Shown: in pieces, positions 52,100 through 61,363 of the stretch
How positions within the stretch are numbered: position 1 is the stretch's first letter
Layout: each line of letters opens with the position of its first letter
NCBI RefSeq assembly: GCF_014836775.1
Contig: NZ_JACSQD010000002.1
Location: 118,674 to 182,673 of the forward strand
Origin: Arthrobacter gallicola
GTDB taxonomy: Bacteria > Actinomycetota > Actinomycetes > Actinomycetales > Micrococcaceae
Direction: 5' to 3'
Length of the DNA stretch: 64,000 nt
Position numbers and translations under genes: made by a program
The notes under the pieces: model-generated
Databases searched by the model: none
Told to the model about the DNA's origin: nothing
What the model saw: only the letters and a program-made list of their open reading frames with translations

Positions 52100-52945
52100 T
52101 TACGCGTTCCAGAGACCGTAGGAGTCCGCCAGCGAGGAAATCTTCTGGGCGCGGGCCAGGCGGGGCAGGTAGGAACCATCGCCGACGACGGCGCCCGCGG
52201 CGTGTGCCTCCAGCAGCTCGTGCGCCCAGACGATTTCCGACTCACTGGGTGACAGGCCCTGGTTGATCGTGTCCGCAGCCTCGGGCATGAGGCACAGCTT
52301 GCCGGTCATGCCCATCGAAGCGGTGACCTTGCAGGCCTCCAGCAGCTTCTCACCCAGGGTGCCCACCGTCGGGCCGTCGATCGGACCGGGCAGCTGGCCC
52401 ACACGGGACGCCACCACAAGCTTGGAACGGGCGTACGCGAGGGCCATCGGATCATCCGAGGCGCCGGTGTCACGGCGGAAATCGCCCACGCCGAAGGCCA
52501 GCCGGAAGGTACCCGGAGCGCTGGCAATCGCCGTCGCGTTTTCAATGCCGAGTGCCGATTCGACCAGGGCCAGGACCGGGGTGCCGGCCTGCAGCCGCAT
52601 GGCCGTGTGCGTGACCTGCTCCGGCTTTTCGGTCATGGCCAGCATGACGCCGCGCAGGCCCGGAGCCTTGGACAGCGCCGCGAGGTCGTCTGCCCAGAAA
52701 TCGGTTTCGATGCCGTTGACGCGGACCCAGGCGGTCATTCCGGTGGAGAGCGCCTCGACCACGCGTTCACGCGCTGCCGCCTTGCCGTCGGCGGGGACGG
52801 CGTCTTCCATATCGAAGATGACCGAGTCCGCTTCGGAGGCCAGGGCAGGCCCGAAGTTTGCTTCGTCCGCGGCTGATGCCAGGAGCCAGGAGCGGGACAG
52901 TTTCGCAGGCAGCGCCGCAGCGCGGCTGTTTCGGAATGGAGCCAT
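52100..52945 (-). CDS. CitE/HpcH-family lyase (citrate lyase beta-like)
   Basis: A 281-residue (beta/alpha)8 lyase. ADSVIFDMEDAVPADGKAAA carries the metal-binding acidic cluster. WVRVNGIETDFWADDL, TPVLALVESALGIENA and GVGDFRRDTGA complete the active site of the CitE-like/malyl-CoA lyase group. It probably cleaves or thioester-hydrolyses a CoA-linked hydroxy acid; which one is not clear. No citrate lyase alpha or gamma genes are nearby, so it is a stand-alone CitE-like protein. Confidence 0.88.
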   Translation of the reverse strand: MAPFRNSRAAALPAKLSRSWLLASAADEANFGPALASEADSVIFDMEDAVPADGKAAARERVVEALSTGMTAWVRVNGIETDFWADDLAALSKAPGLRGVMLAMTEKPEQVTHTAMRLQAGTPVLALVESALGIENATAIASAPGTFRLAFGVGDFRRDTGASDDPMALAYARSKLVVASRVGQLPGPIDGPTVGTLGEKLLEACKVTASMGMTGKLCLMPEAADTINQGLSPSESEIVWAHELLEAHAAGAVVGDGSYLPRLARAQKISSLADSYGLWNA

Positions 52946-53114
52946 AGCAATGAGACTACTTTCCAGCCACTGGGTTATCCCAACGCAGGGGCTGTTGATG
53001 TGACGACGGTTACTTCATATCCGGGTTATCCTGCGGCCGGCCGGGCGACGGCGGCGCTCCCCCGGCCGCAGCAGGTCCGGGCCGCCCTTCCCCCGGGCAC
53101 GCTGCAGCGGGCGG

Positions 53115-53453
53115 TCAGCTGCCCCGGTAGGTGGAGTACGCGAACGGGCTCAGCAGCAGGGGCACGTGGCAGTGCTCCCCGGTTCCGCTGACGTTGAAGG
53201 TCAGGCTGACGGACGGAAAAAACGACGGCGTTCCGGCAGCTTCGAAGTAGGCCGCCGTGGCGAATTCAAGGCGGTAGGTCCCCCCCGGCAGCCGGTCCGG
53301 ACCAAGATCGGCAACCCGGCCGTCAGCATCCGTGGTCCCTGCGGCGATTTCCCGCCAGCCCTGCTCCGCTTCGGCCTGGAGGGAGACCGGAATGCCTTGG
53401 GCCGGCCGGCCGGCGGCGGTGTCCAGGATGTGCGTGGTGATCTGGCTTTTCAC
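53115..53453 (-). CDS. uraH: 5-hydroxyisourate hydrolase
   Basis: A 112-residue transthyretin-like HIU hydrolase. It opens with TTHILDTAAGRPAQGIPVSL, has GRVADLG and FPSVSLTFNV in the middle, and ends in the invariant YRGS. It hydrolyses 5-hydroxyisourate to OHCU in urate breakdown. Its GTG start overlaps the uraD stop (GTGA), so it is cotranscribed downstream of uraD. Confidence 0.96.
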   Translation of the reverse strand: MKSQITTHILDTAAGRPAQGIPVSLQAEAEQGWREIAAGTTDADGRVADLGPDRLPGGTYRLEFATAAYFEAAGTPSFFPSVSLTFNVSGTGEHCHVPLLLSPFAYSTYRGS

Positions 53454-53965
53454 TGGTTCAGGAGCCCTTCGAGTCGGAGGATGGCAATCTCGCGCAGCTG
53501 CGCGGCGATGACATCAAGTTCTTCTTCCGGAGTGTTGTCCAGGCGCTGGGAGAGGGCGGCCAGGACTTCCTCGGCGCTGCGGCCGGCTGCGCGGATCAGG
53601 AATACCCGCCCGAAACGCTCCTCATAGGCACGGTTTCCGGCCGCCAGCTGGGCCTGCACATCCGCTGAGGTTGCCACGCCCGACTGCTCGCGGCGTGAGA
53701 ACTGCGCCTCGCTGCTGCTGCCGTCCGCCCGCTCGCCGATCCGGGGATGGTGCGCCAGGGCGCCGTCGATCTCTGCTTCGGTCCAGCCGGGAGCGGCCAG
53801 CTCGGCGAAGGAAATCAGTTCCGCCGGCGTTCCAAAGGGCCTGGCCAGGACAATTTCCGAGGTCCAGCGGGGGATGTCGACGCAGGGCTTCAACGCTGCA
53901 TTGGCGTCCGCGATGGAGGCTGCGTTGAACGCGGAGAGGAAGTCCGGGGAAGATGTGAGGGCCAC
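53450..53965 (-). CDS. uraD: OHCU decarboxylase
   Basis: A 171-residue OHCU decarboxylase. LAHHPRIGERADG includes the catalytic histidine, EQSGVATSADVQAQLAAGN and YEERFGRVFLIRAAGRSAEE are the conserved core, and the C-terminus ends REIAILRLEGLL. It converts OHCU to S-allantoin. The start is uncertain: GTG 53965 is used because it gives the family N-terminus, though the frame is open to 54016. A uricase gene is not in this window. Confidence 0.93.
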   Translation of the reverse strand: MALTSSPDFLSAFNAASIADANAALKPCVDIPRWTSEIVLARPFGTPAELISFAELAAPGWTEAEIDGALAHHPRIGERADGSSSEAQFSRREQSGVATSADVQAQLAAGNRAYEERFGRVFLIRAAGRSAEEVLAALSQRLDNTPEEELDVIAAQLREIAILRLEGLLNQ

Positions 53966-54039
53966 GGGTGTCAGCTTTCGGTAAGGGCGGAGATAGGACT
54001 TCCCGGCGCTGCACACCCTTGACCATCGGCGTTGGCCGA

Positions 54040-54187
54040 CTTGATTCGATGTTCCGGTGAAGCTTCCTAGATGCTTTCCTGGTTTTCTGCTGTTTTCTTG
54101 ATGCGTGTTCCGCTGAGTTTTTCTTGCAGTGTTTCCTTGCAGTATTTCCTAGATGTTTCCTTGATGCGGAATTTCTATTTCAAATAG
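54040..54187. repeat. T/C-rich array of TTTCCTTG-type words and an adjacent palindrome
   Basis: Units such as CTTCCTAGATG, TTTCTTGCAGTG, TTTCCTTGCAGTA, TTTCCTAGATG and TTTCCTTGATG recur every 11-13 bases from about 54066 to 54170. The perfect palindrome CTATTTCAAATAG (54175-54187) follows. The region is strikingly poorer in G+C than the flanks. It lies upstream of uraD (minus strand) and of xdhC (plus strand), so regulatory binding or a leader is plausible. Confidence 0.6.
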
Positions 54188-54359
54188 TCTGTGTCTGGCG
54201 TCACAGCATGTCAAGCTGCCGGACGGTCCGTGGTTGCCGGACAGGTGCTGGACAGGCGCCCCGAACACTTTGCGCCGGTTGCCGGCGCCCGGGTGATGGA
54301 CAGGGAATCCCGTGGTAGGCTCCTTCCAATTCCGGCCCGGATAATGCCCCTTTACTCGT

Positions 54360-54540
54360 GCGGAAGTGCTTTACGCGGCGCCAAGGTGCGGCGCCGAATG
54401 GTCTTGGTGAAAGCAAGAGACAAGAACTGGATTCGCGGATTTAAGGCCCGCCCGGCCCTCAGCCCGGTGGGGAACTCACCGCTTGGTTGCTGGTTAACCG
54501 GTAGCGGGTGCCGCCGGCGTAACCCCGTTGAAGGGCAGGT
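54360..54540 (+). other. Possible structured leader upstream of xdhC
   Basis: Several short perfect stems lie in order before the xdhC start: GGCGCC twice around 54379-54395, GGTGGGGAACTCACC at about 54469, CTGGTTAACCGG at about 54490 and a GCGGG/CCGCC pair at about 54504. GAAGGGCAGG provides the ribosome binding site. I do not recognise a known riboswitch. No gene is supported in 54188-54543. Confidence 0.3.
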
Positions 54541-54543
54541 GCC

Positions 54544-55680
54544 GTGCTGGATCACTGGGACGACGTCGTCAACTCCCTGGCTGCAGGAATTCCCTGCGCG
54601 GCCGCAACGATTATCCGCACCTCCGGCTCGGTTCCGCGGCCAGCCGGCACCTCGATGATTACCAGCAGCAGCGGCGAGCTCTGGGGTTCGCTGAGCGGCG
54701 GATGCGTGGAAGCCGCGGTGCTGCACTCCGCCCTCGAAGCGATTGCCGATGGAAGCCCCCGGACCGAGGTCTTCGGCTACAGCGACGGCGATGCGTTCGC
54801 CGCCGGGCTGAGCTGCGGGGGCAGCCTCGACGTCCGGATCCAGCCGCTGGCACCGGGCGCGCTTCCGCCCGGCCCTGCCCCTGCGGCCCTGCTCCGGCGG
54901 CTCGACGGCGGCAGGCTTCCAGTCGCCGTGTCGTCAGGAGCGGCCCTGGACGCTGCCCTGCAGGATCTGCTCCCGGATGTGGAAGCGGCCGTCCTGACGG
55001 AGATGCGCGCCCGGCTGGAGTCCCTGCTCTCCGCCGGGAGGACCGGCGCTGTCCCGGTGCCCGGCCGGGACTCTGCCGGTGGCTCCGGCGGCGAGGCGCC
55101 AGCACTGTTTTTGGAATGCCGCCCGGCGCCCCCGCGCCTGTACCTGCTGGGCGCCAACGACTATTCGGTGGCGCTGTGCCGGATGGGCGCCCTGCTCGGG
55201 TACCGCGTCACGGTGGTTGATGCCCGGACGGCGTTTACGAATCCGGAGCGTTTTCCGGAGGCCGAGGACGTCGTCGTGCAGTGGCCGGATACCCTGCTGC
55301 GCGCCGAACAGGCTGCGGGCCGCCTGGATGCCCGTTCCGTGGTGTGCCTGCTCAGCCACGACGCGAAGTTTGACGTTCCCGCCCTGGCTGCCGCCCTGGG
55401 CTCACCGGCAGGATACGTCGGCGCGATGGGTTCACGGCGGACCCACCGGCAGCGGGTGCGGGCACTGCGGGCGGCCGGGATGGACGGTCCTTCCCTGGCC
55501 AGGCTGCACTCCCCCATTGGGCTGGACATTGGCGCCGGCACCCCCGAAGAAGTGGCAGTGTCCGTGTTCGCCGAGATCACAGCCGCCCGCCACGCCGGCG
55601 CCACCGGGCTGCCGTTGTCCGCGCTGAGCGGCCCCATTCATGCCTCCCCCCGTCCCGTTACCCAACTCACCGCCAGCTAG
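54544..55680 (+). CDS. xdhC: XdhC/CoxI-family molybdenum-enzyme maturation protein
   Basis: A 378-residue XdhC-like protein. The N-terminal CoxI domain has AATIIRTSGSVPRPAGTSM and GSLSGGCVEAAVL (the conserved cysteine). A Rossmann-like C-terminal domain follows (YLLGANDYSVALCRMGALLG, then SPIGLDIGAGTPEEVAVSVF). XdhC proteins insert sulfurated molybdenum cofactor into xanthine dehydrogenase. GTG start, 13 bases before xdhB. First gene of the xdhCBA operon. Confidence 0.92.
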   Translation: MLDHWDDVVNSLAAGIPCAAATIIRTSGSVPRPAGTSMITSSSGELWGSLSGGCVEAAVLHSALEAIADGSPRTEVFGYSDGDAFAAGLSCGGSLDVRIQPLAPGALPPGPAPAALLRRLDGGRLPVAVSSGAALDAALQDLLPDVEAAVLTEMRARLESLLSAGRTGAVPVPGRDSAGGSGGEAPALFLECRPAPPRLYLLGANDYSVALCRMGALLGYRVTVVDARTAFTNPERFPEAEDVVVQWPDTLLRAEQAAGRLDARSVVCLLSHDAKFDVPALAAALGSPAGYVGAMGSRRTHRQRVRALRAAGMDGPSLARLHSPIGLDIGAGTPEEVAVSVFAEITAARHAGATGLPLSALSGPIHASPRPVTQLTAS

Positions 55681-55693
55681 GAGATCCCTGCGC

Positions 55694-56542
55694 GTGGACA
55701 TCAACACGATTACGGACCTGGTCCCCACCGCCGACCCGGCGCACTGGCGCCCCGGCGATGCCTGGCTGGGCGGGGGCACGGTGCTGTTCTCCTACGGCAG
55801 CCAGAGCCTGCAGCGGCTGTTGGACATCACCCGGGCCGGATGGGAACCGCTCACCGTCCGGGAGGACGGCCTGGAAATCGCGGCCACCTGCACTGTGGCC
55901 GAACTGTACGCTTTTGCCGGTGACCTGCCGGCCGCCGCCGCGGACTGGACCGCCCTGGAACTGCTGCGCCCCTGCTGCGACGCCTTTGTGGCGTCGTTCA
56001 AGGTCTGGAACGTCTCCACGGTGGGCGGCAACATCTGCACCGCGCTTCCCGCCGGACCGATGACCTCCCTGACCGCCGCGCTGGACGGCCAGGCACTGGT
56101 GCTCTCGCCGGACGGCACGGCGCGCACCCAACCGGTCACCGAGCTGGTCACCGGTGACGGGCAAACATCCCTCGCTCCCGGGGAGCTGCTGCGCAGCGTG
56201 ACCCTTCCGGCCACGGCCCTGCAGGCCCGCACGGCCCTGCGCCGGCTGTCCCTGTCCAATCTGGGCCGCTCCGGCGTCCTGGTGATCGGCCGGGTTGATC
56301 CGGACGGGGCCTTCATCCTTACCGTGACCGCCTCGACCGTGCGCCCGGTCCAGCTGCGGTTCGGCAGCGTTCCCGGCCGGGCCGAGCTGCGCGCGGCACT
56401 GGATGCCGCCATTGAGTTCCCGCTCTACCACGACGACGTTCACGGGCTGCCGCAGTGGCGGCAGTACATGACCGAGCGGTTGAGCGAAGAAATCCGCGCC
56501 GAACTGGCCGCTGATCCGCAGGCACGGGAGGCAGCACAGTGA
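55694..56542 (+). CDS. xdhB: Xanthine dehydrogenase FAD-binding subunit
   Basis: A 282-residue subunit with the PCMH-type FAD domain: [20 protein letters not shown] near residue 25, and [20 protein letters not shown], the FAD loop, near residue 105. A CO-dehydrogenase flavoprotein C-terminal domain follows. It passes electrons from the Fe-S centres to NAD+. GTG 55694 follows GGAGATCC. Its stop overlaps the xdhA start (GTGA). Confidence 0.92.
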   Translation: MDINTITDLVPTADPAHWRPGDAWLGGGTVLFSYGSQSLQRLLDITRAGWEPLTVREDGLEIAATCTVAELYAFAGDLPAAAADWTALELLRPCCDAFVASFKVWNVSTVGGNICTALPAGPMTSLTAALDGQALVLSPDGTARTQPVTELVTGDGQTSLAPGELLRSVTLPATALQARTALRRLSLSNLGRSGVLVIGRVDPDGAFILTVTASTVRPVQLRFGSVPGRAELRAALDAAIEFPLYHDDVHGLPQWRQYMTERLSEEIRAELAADPQAREAAQ

Positions 56543-59370
56543 CATACACGGTCAACGGACAACCCGTCCACGGCGAACCCGCGCCCGGGCAGTGCCTGCG
56601 CACCTTCCTGCGGGCCGCCGGAAACACCGGGGTGAAAAAGGGCTGCGACGCCGGCGACTGCGGCGCCTGCACGGTCCACGTGGACGGGGTTCCGGTGCAC
56701 AGCTGCATTTATCCCGCCAGGCGCGCCGAAGGCCGGAACGTCACCACGATCGAAGGGCTGGCCGACGGCGGCACACTGCATCCGATGCAGCAGCAGTTCC
56801 TGGACGCCCAGGGATTCCAGTGCGGGTTCTGCACTGCGGGCGCCATCATGACCGCAGCCACCTTCGGGCCGCAGGAACTGGAGAATCTGCCGCGGGCGCT
56901 GAAGGGCAACCTCTGCCGCTGCACCGGGTACCGCTCCATTGAGGACGCCGTCTCGGGCACCCGGAACATCTGCGGGCAGGCGGGCTCCGGCTGCTCGGGC
57001 TGCTCCGCCGAACCCGACGCCGGCGCGCCTGACCGGGCCGCGGCATCAGTGGGGCACAACATCCCCGCGCCCGCCGGCCCGGCCATCGTGACCGGAGCGG
57101 CGCGTTACGCCCTGGACCTTCCACCGGGTTCCTTCCCGGGCCTGCTGCACTTGAAGCTGGCCCGCTCCCCGCACGCCCACGCCCGGATCTTGTCCATCGA
57201 CACGTCGGCCGCCCTGGCAGTTCCGGGCGTCGAGGCCGTGTTCACGCACCACGATGCGCCCACTCAGCGGTTTTCCACTGCCCAGCACGAACTGCACACC
57301 GACGATCCCGCCGACACCCGGGTGCTGGACGACGTCGTGCGGTTCAAGGGCCAGCGGGTGGCCGCCGTCGCCGCCACATCCGTGGCTGCTGCCGAGGCCG
57401 GCGTCCGCGCCCTGGTAGTGGAGTATGAGCTGCTTCCTGCGGTCTTCGAACCGGATGATGCACTGGCTCCGGATGCCCCGCTGCTGCACGCCGCAGCCGC
57501 AGCGGAGAACGGCGTCGGCACACCTGCACCGAGTAACATCGTGGCCGAGCTGCACGCTGAGCTGGGGGATCCGGACGCGGGTTTCGCCGCCGCAGCGGCG
57601 GTGCACGAGGGAACGTATTTCAGCCAGCGCCTGCAGCACACCGCCCTGGAAACCCATGCCGCCATTGCGTCCTTTGACGAGGACGGGCGGCTGCTGGTGC
57701 GGACCTCCACCCAGGTGCCGTTCCTGGTGCGGCGCACCCTGTGCCGGGTCTTTGACCTTCCGGAGGATCGGGTCCGGGTGGTGTCCGGCCGGGTGGGCGG
57801 CGGTTTCGGCGGCAAGCAGGAAGTCCTGGTGGAGGACATCGCGGCGCTCGCGGCGCTGCGGCTGGGCAAACCGGTGCAGCTGGAACTCACCCGCGAGGAA
57901 CAGTTCACCGCCACCACCACCCGGCATCCGTTCCGGGTCCGGGTGCGCGCCGGGGCGGATGCGGGCGGGCTGCTCACCGCGCTGGCCGTTGATGTCACCA
58001 CCAACACCGGCGCCTACGGCAACCACGGACCCGGGGTGATGTTCCACGGCTGCGGGGAATCCGTGGCCGTCTACCGCTGCGCCAACAAGAAGGTTGACGC
58101 CCGGGCGGTCTACACCAACACCGTGCCCTCCGGCGCCTTCCGCGGCTACGGGCTAAGCCAGATGGTCTTCGCCATCGAATCCGCCCTCGATGAGCTGGCC
58201 CGCTCCCTGAACCTGGATCCGCTCGAGTTCAAACGGCGCAACCTGGTGGTTGAGGGAGACGCCATGCTCTCAACCTCCCCCGCGGCCGCCGAAGACGTGC
58301 TGTACGGCAGTTACGGCCTGGACCAGTGCGTGGACCTCGTGCGGAACGCGCTCGACGCCGGCGCCCGGGACCCGGACCGATCCGGGGAATCGCTGGGCCC
58401 GGGCTGGCTGGTCGGCACCGGCACCGCCGTCGCCATGATCGACACGGTGCCGCCGCGCGGGCATGTGTCCCATGCCCGAATCGCGCTGCGGCCCGACGGC
58501 CGGTACGGGCTCGACGTCGGCACGGCCGAGTTCGGCAACGGCACCACCACTGTCCACACCCAGCTGGCCGGCACCGCCCTGTCCACCGGCCCGGAGAACA
58601 TTGTCATCCGGCAGTCGGACACAGATTTGGTGGACCATGACACGGGTGCGTACGGTTCCACCGGCACGGTGGTCGCCGGCAAGGCATCCCTGGCTGCCGC
58701 GGCGGAACTGGCCACCCGGTTGAAGGGCTTCGCGGCGTCGCTGTTCCGCAACACCTCGGCCCAGGTGTCCCTGGAGGACGGCGCCGTGGAGTGCGGCGGC
58801 GAGCGCGTACCGCTGGCCGAGGTCTATCTGCGGGCGCAGGAGGCCGGGGTGGAGCTGGTTGCCGAGGGCCGCTGGGGCGGAACGCCGCGGTCAGTGGCGT
58901 TCAACGTCCAGGGTTTCCGGATAGCGGTGGATCCGGGCACCGGCGAGATCCGGATCCTGCAGAGTGTGCAGGCTGCGGACGCGGGCGTGGTGGTCAACCC
59001 GATGCAGTGCCGCGGGCAGATCGAGGGCGGGGTGGCCCAGGCCCTCGGCGGTGCGCTCTACGAAGAGGTGCGGGTGGACGATGCCGGGGAGGTTGAGACC
59101 CGGATCCTGCGCCAGTACCACGTTCCCACGTTCGCCGACGTGCCGCGGACGGAGGTGCTGTTCGCATCCACCAACGATTCCCTGGGCCCGCTGGGCGCCA
59201 AGTCCATGAGCGAGAGCCCGTTCAACCCGGTGGCTCCGGCACTGGCCAATGCACTGCGGGATGCTACCGGGCTGCGGTTCAACCGGCCGCCCTTCGCCCG
59301 GGACCGGGTGTACCTGGCGCTGCGGGAAGCAGGGGTTGCCTTGGATTCGGCCGGGCTCAGGCGAGGGTGA
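56539..59370 (+). CDS. xdhA: Xanthine dehydrogenase, fused [2Fe-2S] and molybdopterin-binding subunit
   Basis: A 943-residue fusion. Residues 1-160 hold two [2Fe-2S] clusters: C36, C41, C44 and C56 ([16 protein letters not shown]), then C95, C98, C126 and C128 ([20 protein letters not shown]). A Cys/Gly linker ([18 protein letters not shown]) leads to the molybdopterin domain from about 170. That domain has [37 protein letters not shown] and the terminal [18 protein letters not shown] with the active-site glutamate region. It oxidises hypoxanthine/xanthine to urate. The 3' end overlaps the csoR-like gene by 14 bases. Confidence 0.94.
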   Translation: MTYTVNGQPVHGEPAPGQCLRTFLRAAGNTGVKKGCDAGDCGACTVHVDGVPVHSCIYPARRAEGRNVTTIEGLADGGTLHPMQQQFLDAQGFQCGFCTAGAIMTAATFGPQELENLPRALKGNLCRCTGYRSIEDAVSGTRNICGQAGSGCSGCSAEPDAGAPDRAAASVGHNIPAPAGPAIVTGAARYALDLPPGSFPGLLHLKLARSPHAHARILSIDTSAALAVPGVEAVFTHHDAPTQRFSTAQHELHTDDPADTRVLDDVVRFKGQRVAAVAATSVAAAEAGVRALVVEYELLPAVFEPDDALAPDAPLLHAAAAAENGVGTPAPSNIVAELHAELGDPDAGFAAAAAVHEGTYFSQRLQHTALETHAAIASFDEDGRLLVRTSTQVPFLVRRTLCRVFDLPEDRVRVVSGRVGGGFGGKQEVLVEDIAALAALRLGKPVQLELTREEQFTATTTRHPFRVRVRAGADAGGLLTALAVDVTTNTGAYGNHGPGVMFHGCGESVAVYRCANKKVDARAVYTNTVPSGAFRGYGLSQMVFAIESALDELARSLNLDPLEFKRRNLVVEGDAMLSTSPAAAEDVLYGSYGLDQCVDLVRNALDAGARDPDRSGESLGPGWLVGTGTAVAMIDTVPPRGHVSHARIALRPDGRYGLDVGTAEFGNGTTTVHTQLAGTALSTGPENIVIRQSDTDLVDHDTGAYGSTGTVVAGKASLAAAAELATRLKGFAASLFRNTSAQVSLEDGAVECGGERVPLAEVYLRAQEAGVELVAEGRWGGTPRSVAFNVQGFRIAVDPGTGEIRILQSVQAADAGVVVNPMQCRGQIEGGVAQALGGALYEEVRVDDAGEVETRILRQYHVPTFADVPRTEVLFASTNDSLGPLGAKSMSESPFNPVAPALANALRDATGLRFNRPPFARDRVYLALREAGVALDSAGLRRG

Positions 59371-59614
59371 GGAAGAGTTTCTCCATGTCCGCCTTGTCGG
59401 CCGTGGGATCCTCGCTCTTGAGGCACTGTTCGAGTCCGGTGGCGATGATCGAGAAACCTGCCCGGTCGATGGCCTTGGACGCCGCGGAAAGCTGGGTGAC
59501 GACTGCCCGGCAGTCACTGCCTTCCTCCAACATACGGATCACGGCATTCAGCTGCCCCTGAGCCCGCTTGAGCCTGTTGATTGCCGGTTTCATCGTGTCC
59601 GCTTCCAGTTCCAT
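59357..59614 (-). CDS. CstR-like persulfide sensor (CsoR/RcnR family repressor)
   Basis: An 85-residue all-helical repressor. [20 protein letters not shown] and [18 protein letters not shown] are family hallmarks. Cysteines are C35 and C64. The residue four before C64, where copper-sensing CsoR has a histidine, is glycine, so this is a dithiol sensor like CstR rather than a Cu sensor. It is divergent from a persulfide dioxygenase gene and flanked by four matching operators. It would repress the sulfur operon until persulfide crosslinks its cysteines. Confidence 0.88.
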   Translation of the reverse strand: MELEADTMKPAINRLKRAQGQLNAVIRMLEEGSDCRAVVTQLSAASKAIDRAGFSIIATGLEQCLKSEDPTADKADMEKLFLTLA

Positions 59615-59651
59615 GGCGGGCCCTTTCAGTGGTTGCCGTTTCGCTCATTCT

Positions 59652-59701
59652 ATACCCCCAGGGGTTTCCCGGACCGATGCAAACATACCCCCGGGAGTAT
59701 G
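59652..59701. promoter_or_regulatory. CstR-type operators 1 and 2
   Basis: TATACCCCCAGGGGTTT (59651-59667) and CATACCCCCGGGAGTATG (59684-59701) are imperfect palindromes with the ATACCCC/GGGGTAT pattern of CsoR-family operators. They lie upstream of the repressor gene. Confidence 0.82.
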
Positions 59702-59731
59702 TGCCACGCTCACATTGAGGCAACAGCGAAA

Positions 59732-59784
59732 CCGCTGAAAAAGCGGCGATCGACCCCATTCGATGACGGGGCTGGTCGCCGCTT
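59732..59784. other. Overlapping hairpins between the operator pairs
   Basis: AAGCGGCGA (59741-59749) pairs with TCGCCGCTT (59776-59784), and an inner CCCC/GGGG (59754-59757 with 59768-59771) extends the stem. A competing hairpin pairs CCGCT (59732-59736) with AGCGG (59742-59746), using the same bases. No T-run follows. Confidence 0.45.
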
Positions 59785-59830
59785 GTGCGTGCACAGCTGG
59801 TTCGGACCCGCCTGGATGGCCATTTGACCG

Positions 59831-59881
59831 ATACCCCCAGGGGTATTAGCGTTGATGGCATACGGATACCCCCAGGGGTAT
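59831..59881. promoter_or_regulatory. CstR-type operators 3 and 4
   Basis: Two perfect copies of ATACCCCCAGGGGTAT, at 59831-59846 and 59866-59881, 35 bases apart. The second ends 28 bases before the ATG of the persulfide dioxygenase gene. Confidence 0.9.
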
Positions 59882-59909
59882 CGTCATTCGAGCTATACCA
59901 GGAGAGAAC

Positions 59910-61310
59910 ATGCTGTTAGAGCGCATCTATGACGAGGACCTCGCGCAGGCCAGCTACTTCATCGGGTGTCAGGCCAAGGGCGAGGCCATCGTGGTGGACG
60001 CCCGGCGCGACATCCAGGTCTACCGGGAGCTTGCCGAGAAGAACGGCATGAGGATCACGGCCGTCACCGAAACCCACATCCATGCCGACTACCTTTCAGG
60101 GACCCGTGAGCTGGCGGCCGCGACCGGCGCCGCCACCTACGTTTCAGGCGAGGGCGGGGAGGATTGGCAGTACGGCTTCGAGGCTGAGCGGCTTTTCGAC
60201 CAGAGCACCATCACACTGGGAAACCTCAGCATCAAGGCCCTGCACACCCCCGGACACACCCCCGAGCACCTCGCGTTCCTCGTGACGGACGGCGCCTCCA
60301 GTAACGAGCCGGGATTCCTGCTCTCCGGTGACTTCGTCTTCTCGGGCGACCTGGGCCGTCCGGACCTGCTGGACGAAGCCGCCGGCGGAGTCGACACCCG
60401 GTTTGCCGGGGCACATGACCTGTTCGTCTCCCTGAAGGAGAAATTCCTGGTCCTGCCGGACTACATTCAGGTCTACCCCGCCCACGGATCCGGCAGCGCG
60501 TGCGGCAAGGCCTTGGGTGCCATCCCATCCTCCACCGTTGGCTATGAGCGCAGCTTCGCCTGGTGGGCCCCCTACCTCGCAGCCGATGACGAGGCCGGGT
60601 TTGTAACCGAGCTGCTCGCCGGACAGCCCGATGCCCACGCCTATTTCGGCCGGATGAAGCGTGAAAACCGCCAGGGTCCCGCCATCCTGGGCGAACGCGC
60701 ACCACTGGCCGAACTTTCGGCCGACAGTGTCGCCCAGGGACTGGCAGGCAACACGCTGGGCTTTGTTGATACCCGCAGCCACCACCAGGTCCACGAGGGC
60801 ACGGTACCCGGAGCCCTCAACATTCCGGCCGGAACCAAGACCGCAAGTTTCGGCGCGTGGGCCGTGGACCCGGAGTCCGACCCGCGCCCGCTGGTGCTGC
60901 TTGCGCCGGACAGCGAAACTGCCACCGCACTGTGGGACCACCTGGTACGTGTGGGCATCGACAACGTGGCGGGATACCTCACCTCCCTGGACGGATTGCC
61001 CGTTGTGGCGCCGCGCACCGTCTCCCCTGCCGATCTGGAGGCCTTTGATCCGGCCCTGATGCTGGACGTGCGGAACAAGACTGAACACGCCGCCGGGCAC
61101 ATCCCCGGTTCGCAGCAGCTCAGCGCCGGACGCGTGCTGTGGAACACCGGCCAGCTGCCCACTGACGGGGTCATCGTGACCTACTGCCAGTCCGGGGTCC
61201 GCAACTCAGTGGCGGCCTCCACCCTGCGCCGGGCGGGGTTTGACGTCGTTGAACTGGCCGGCAGCTACGCGGGCTGGGCCGAATGGCAGCAGGCCCGGAC
61301 CGCCGGATAG
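59910..61310 (+). CDS. Persulfide dioxygenase-rhodanese fusion (CstB-like)
   Basis: A 466-residue fusion. Residues 1-250 are an ETHE1-type metallo-beta-lactamase fold with THIHADYLSG (H56), HTPGHTPEH (H116) and SGDFVFSGD (D141), the expected mononuclear iron ligands. A rhodanese-like domain lacking cysteine spans about 265-365. An active rhodanese follows, with C426 in TYCQSGVRNS. This three-part order matches S. aureus CstB, which oxidises low-molecular-weight persulfide and makes thiosulfate. CAGGAGAG precedes the ATG. First gene of the sulfur operon. Confidence 0.93.
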   Translation: MLLERIYDEDLAQASYFIGCQAKGEAIVVDARRDIQVYRELAEKNGMRITAVTETHIHADYLSGTRELAAATGAATYVSGEGGEDWQYGFEAERLFDQSTITLGNLSIKALHTPGHTPEHLAFLVTDGASSNEPGFLLSGDFVFSGDLGRPDLLDEAAGGVDTRFAGAHDLFVSLKEKFLVLPDYIQVYPAHGSGSACGKALGAIPSSTVGYERSFAWWAPYLAADDEAGFVTELLAGQPDAHAYFGRMKRENRQGPAILGERAPLAELSADSVAQGLAGNTLGFVDTRSHHQVHEGTVPGALNIPAGTKTASFGAWAVDPESDPRPLVLLAPDSETATALWDHLVRVGIDNVAGYLTSLDGLPVVAPRTVSPADLEAFDPALMLDVRNKTEHAAGHIPGSQQLSAGRVLWNTGQLPTDGVIVTYCQSGVRNSVAASTLRRAGFDVVELAGSYAGWAEWQQARTAG

Positions 61311-61363
61311 TCCAGTACACCCTCAGACCCCAGACCCCCAGACCCTCAGACAGGACACACCCC

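Noticed and set aside
54191..54658. A 155-codon plus-strand frame
   Set aside because: It runs out of frame into xdhC, has no family similarity and no ribosome binding site.
59357..59614. Copper-sensing CsoR
   Set aside because: The histidine of the Cu(I) site is replaced by glycine and the neighbours are sulfur genes, not copper pumps.
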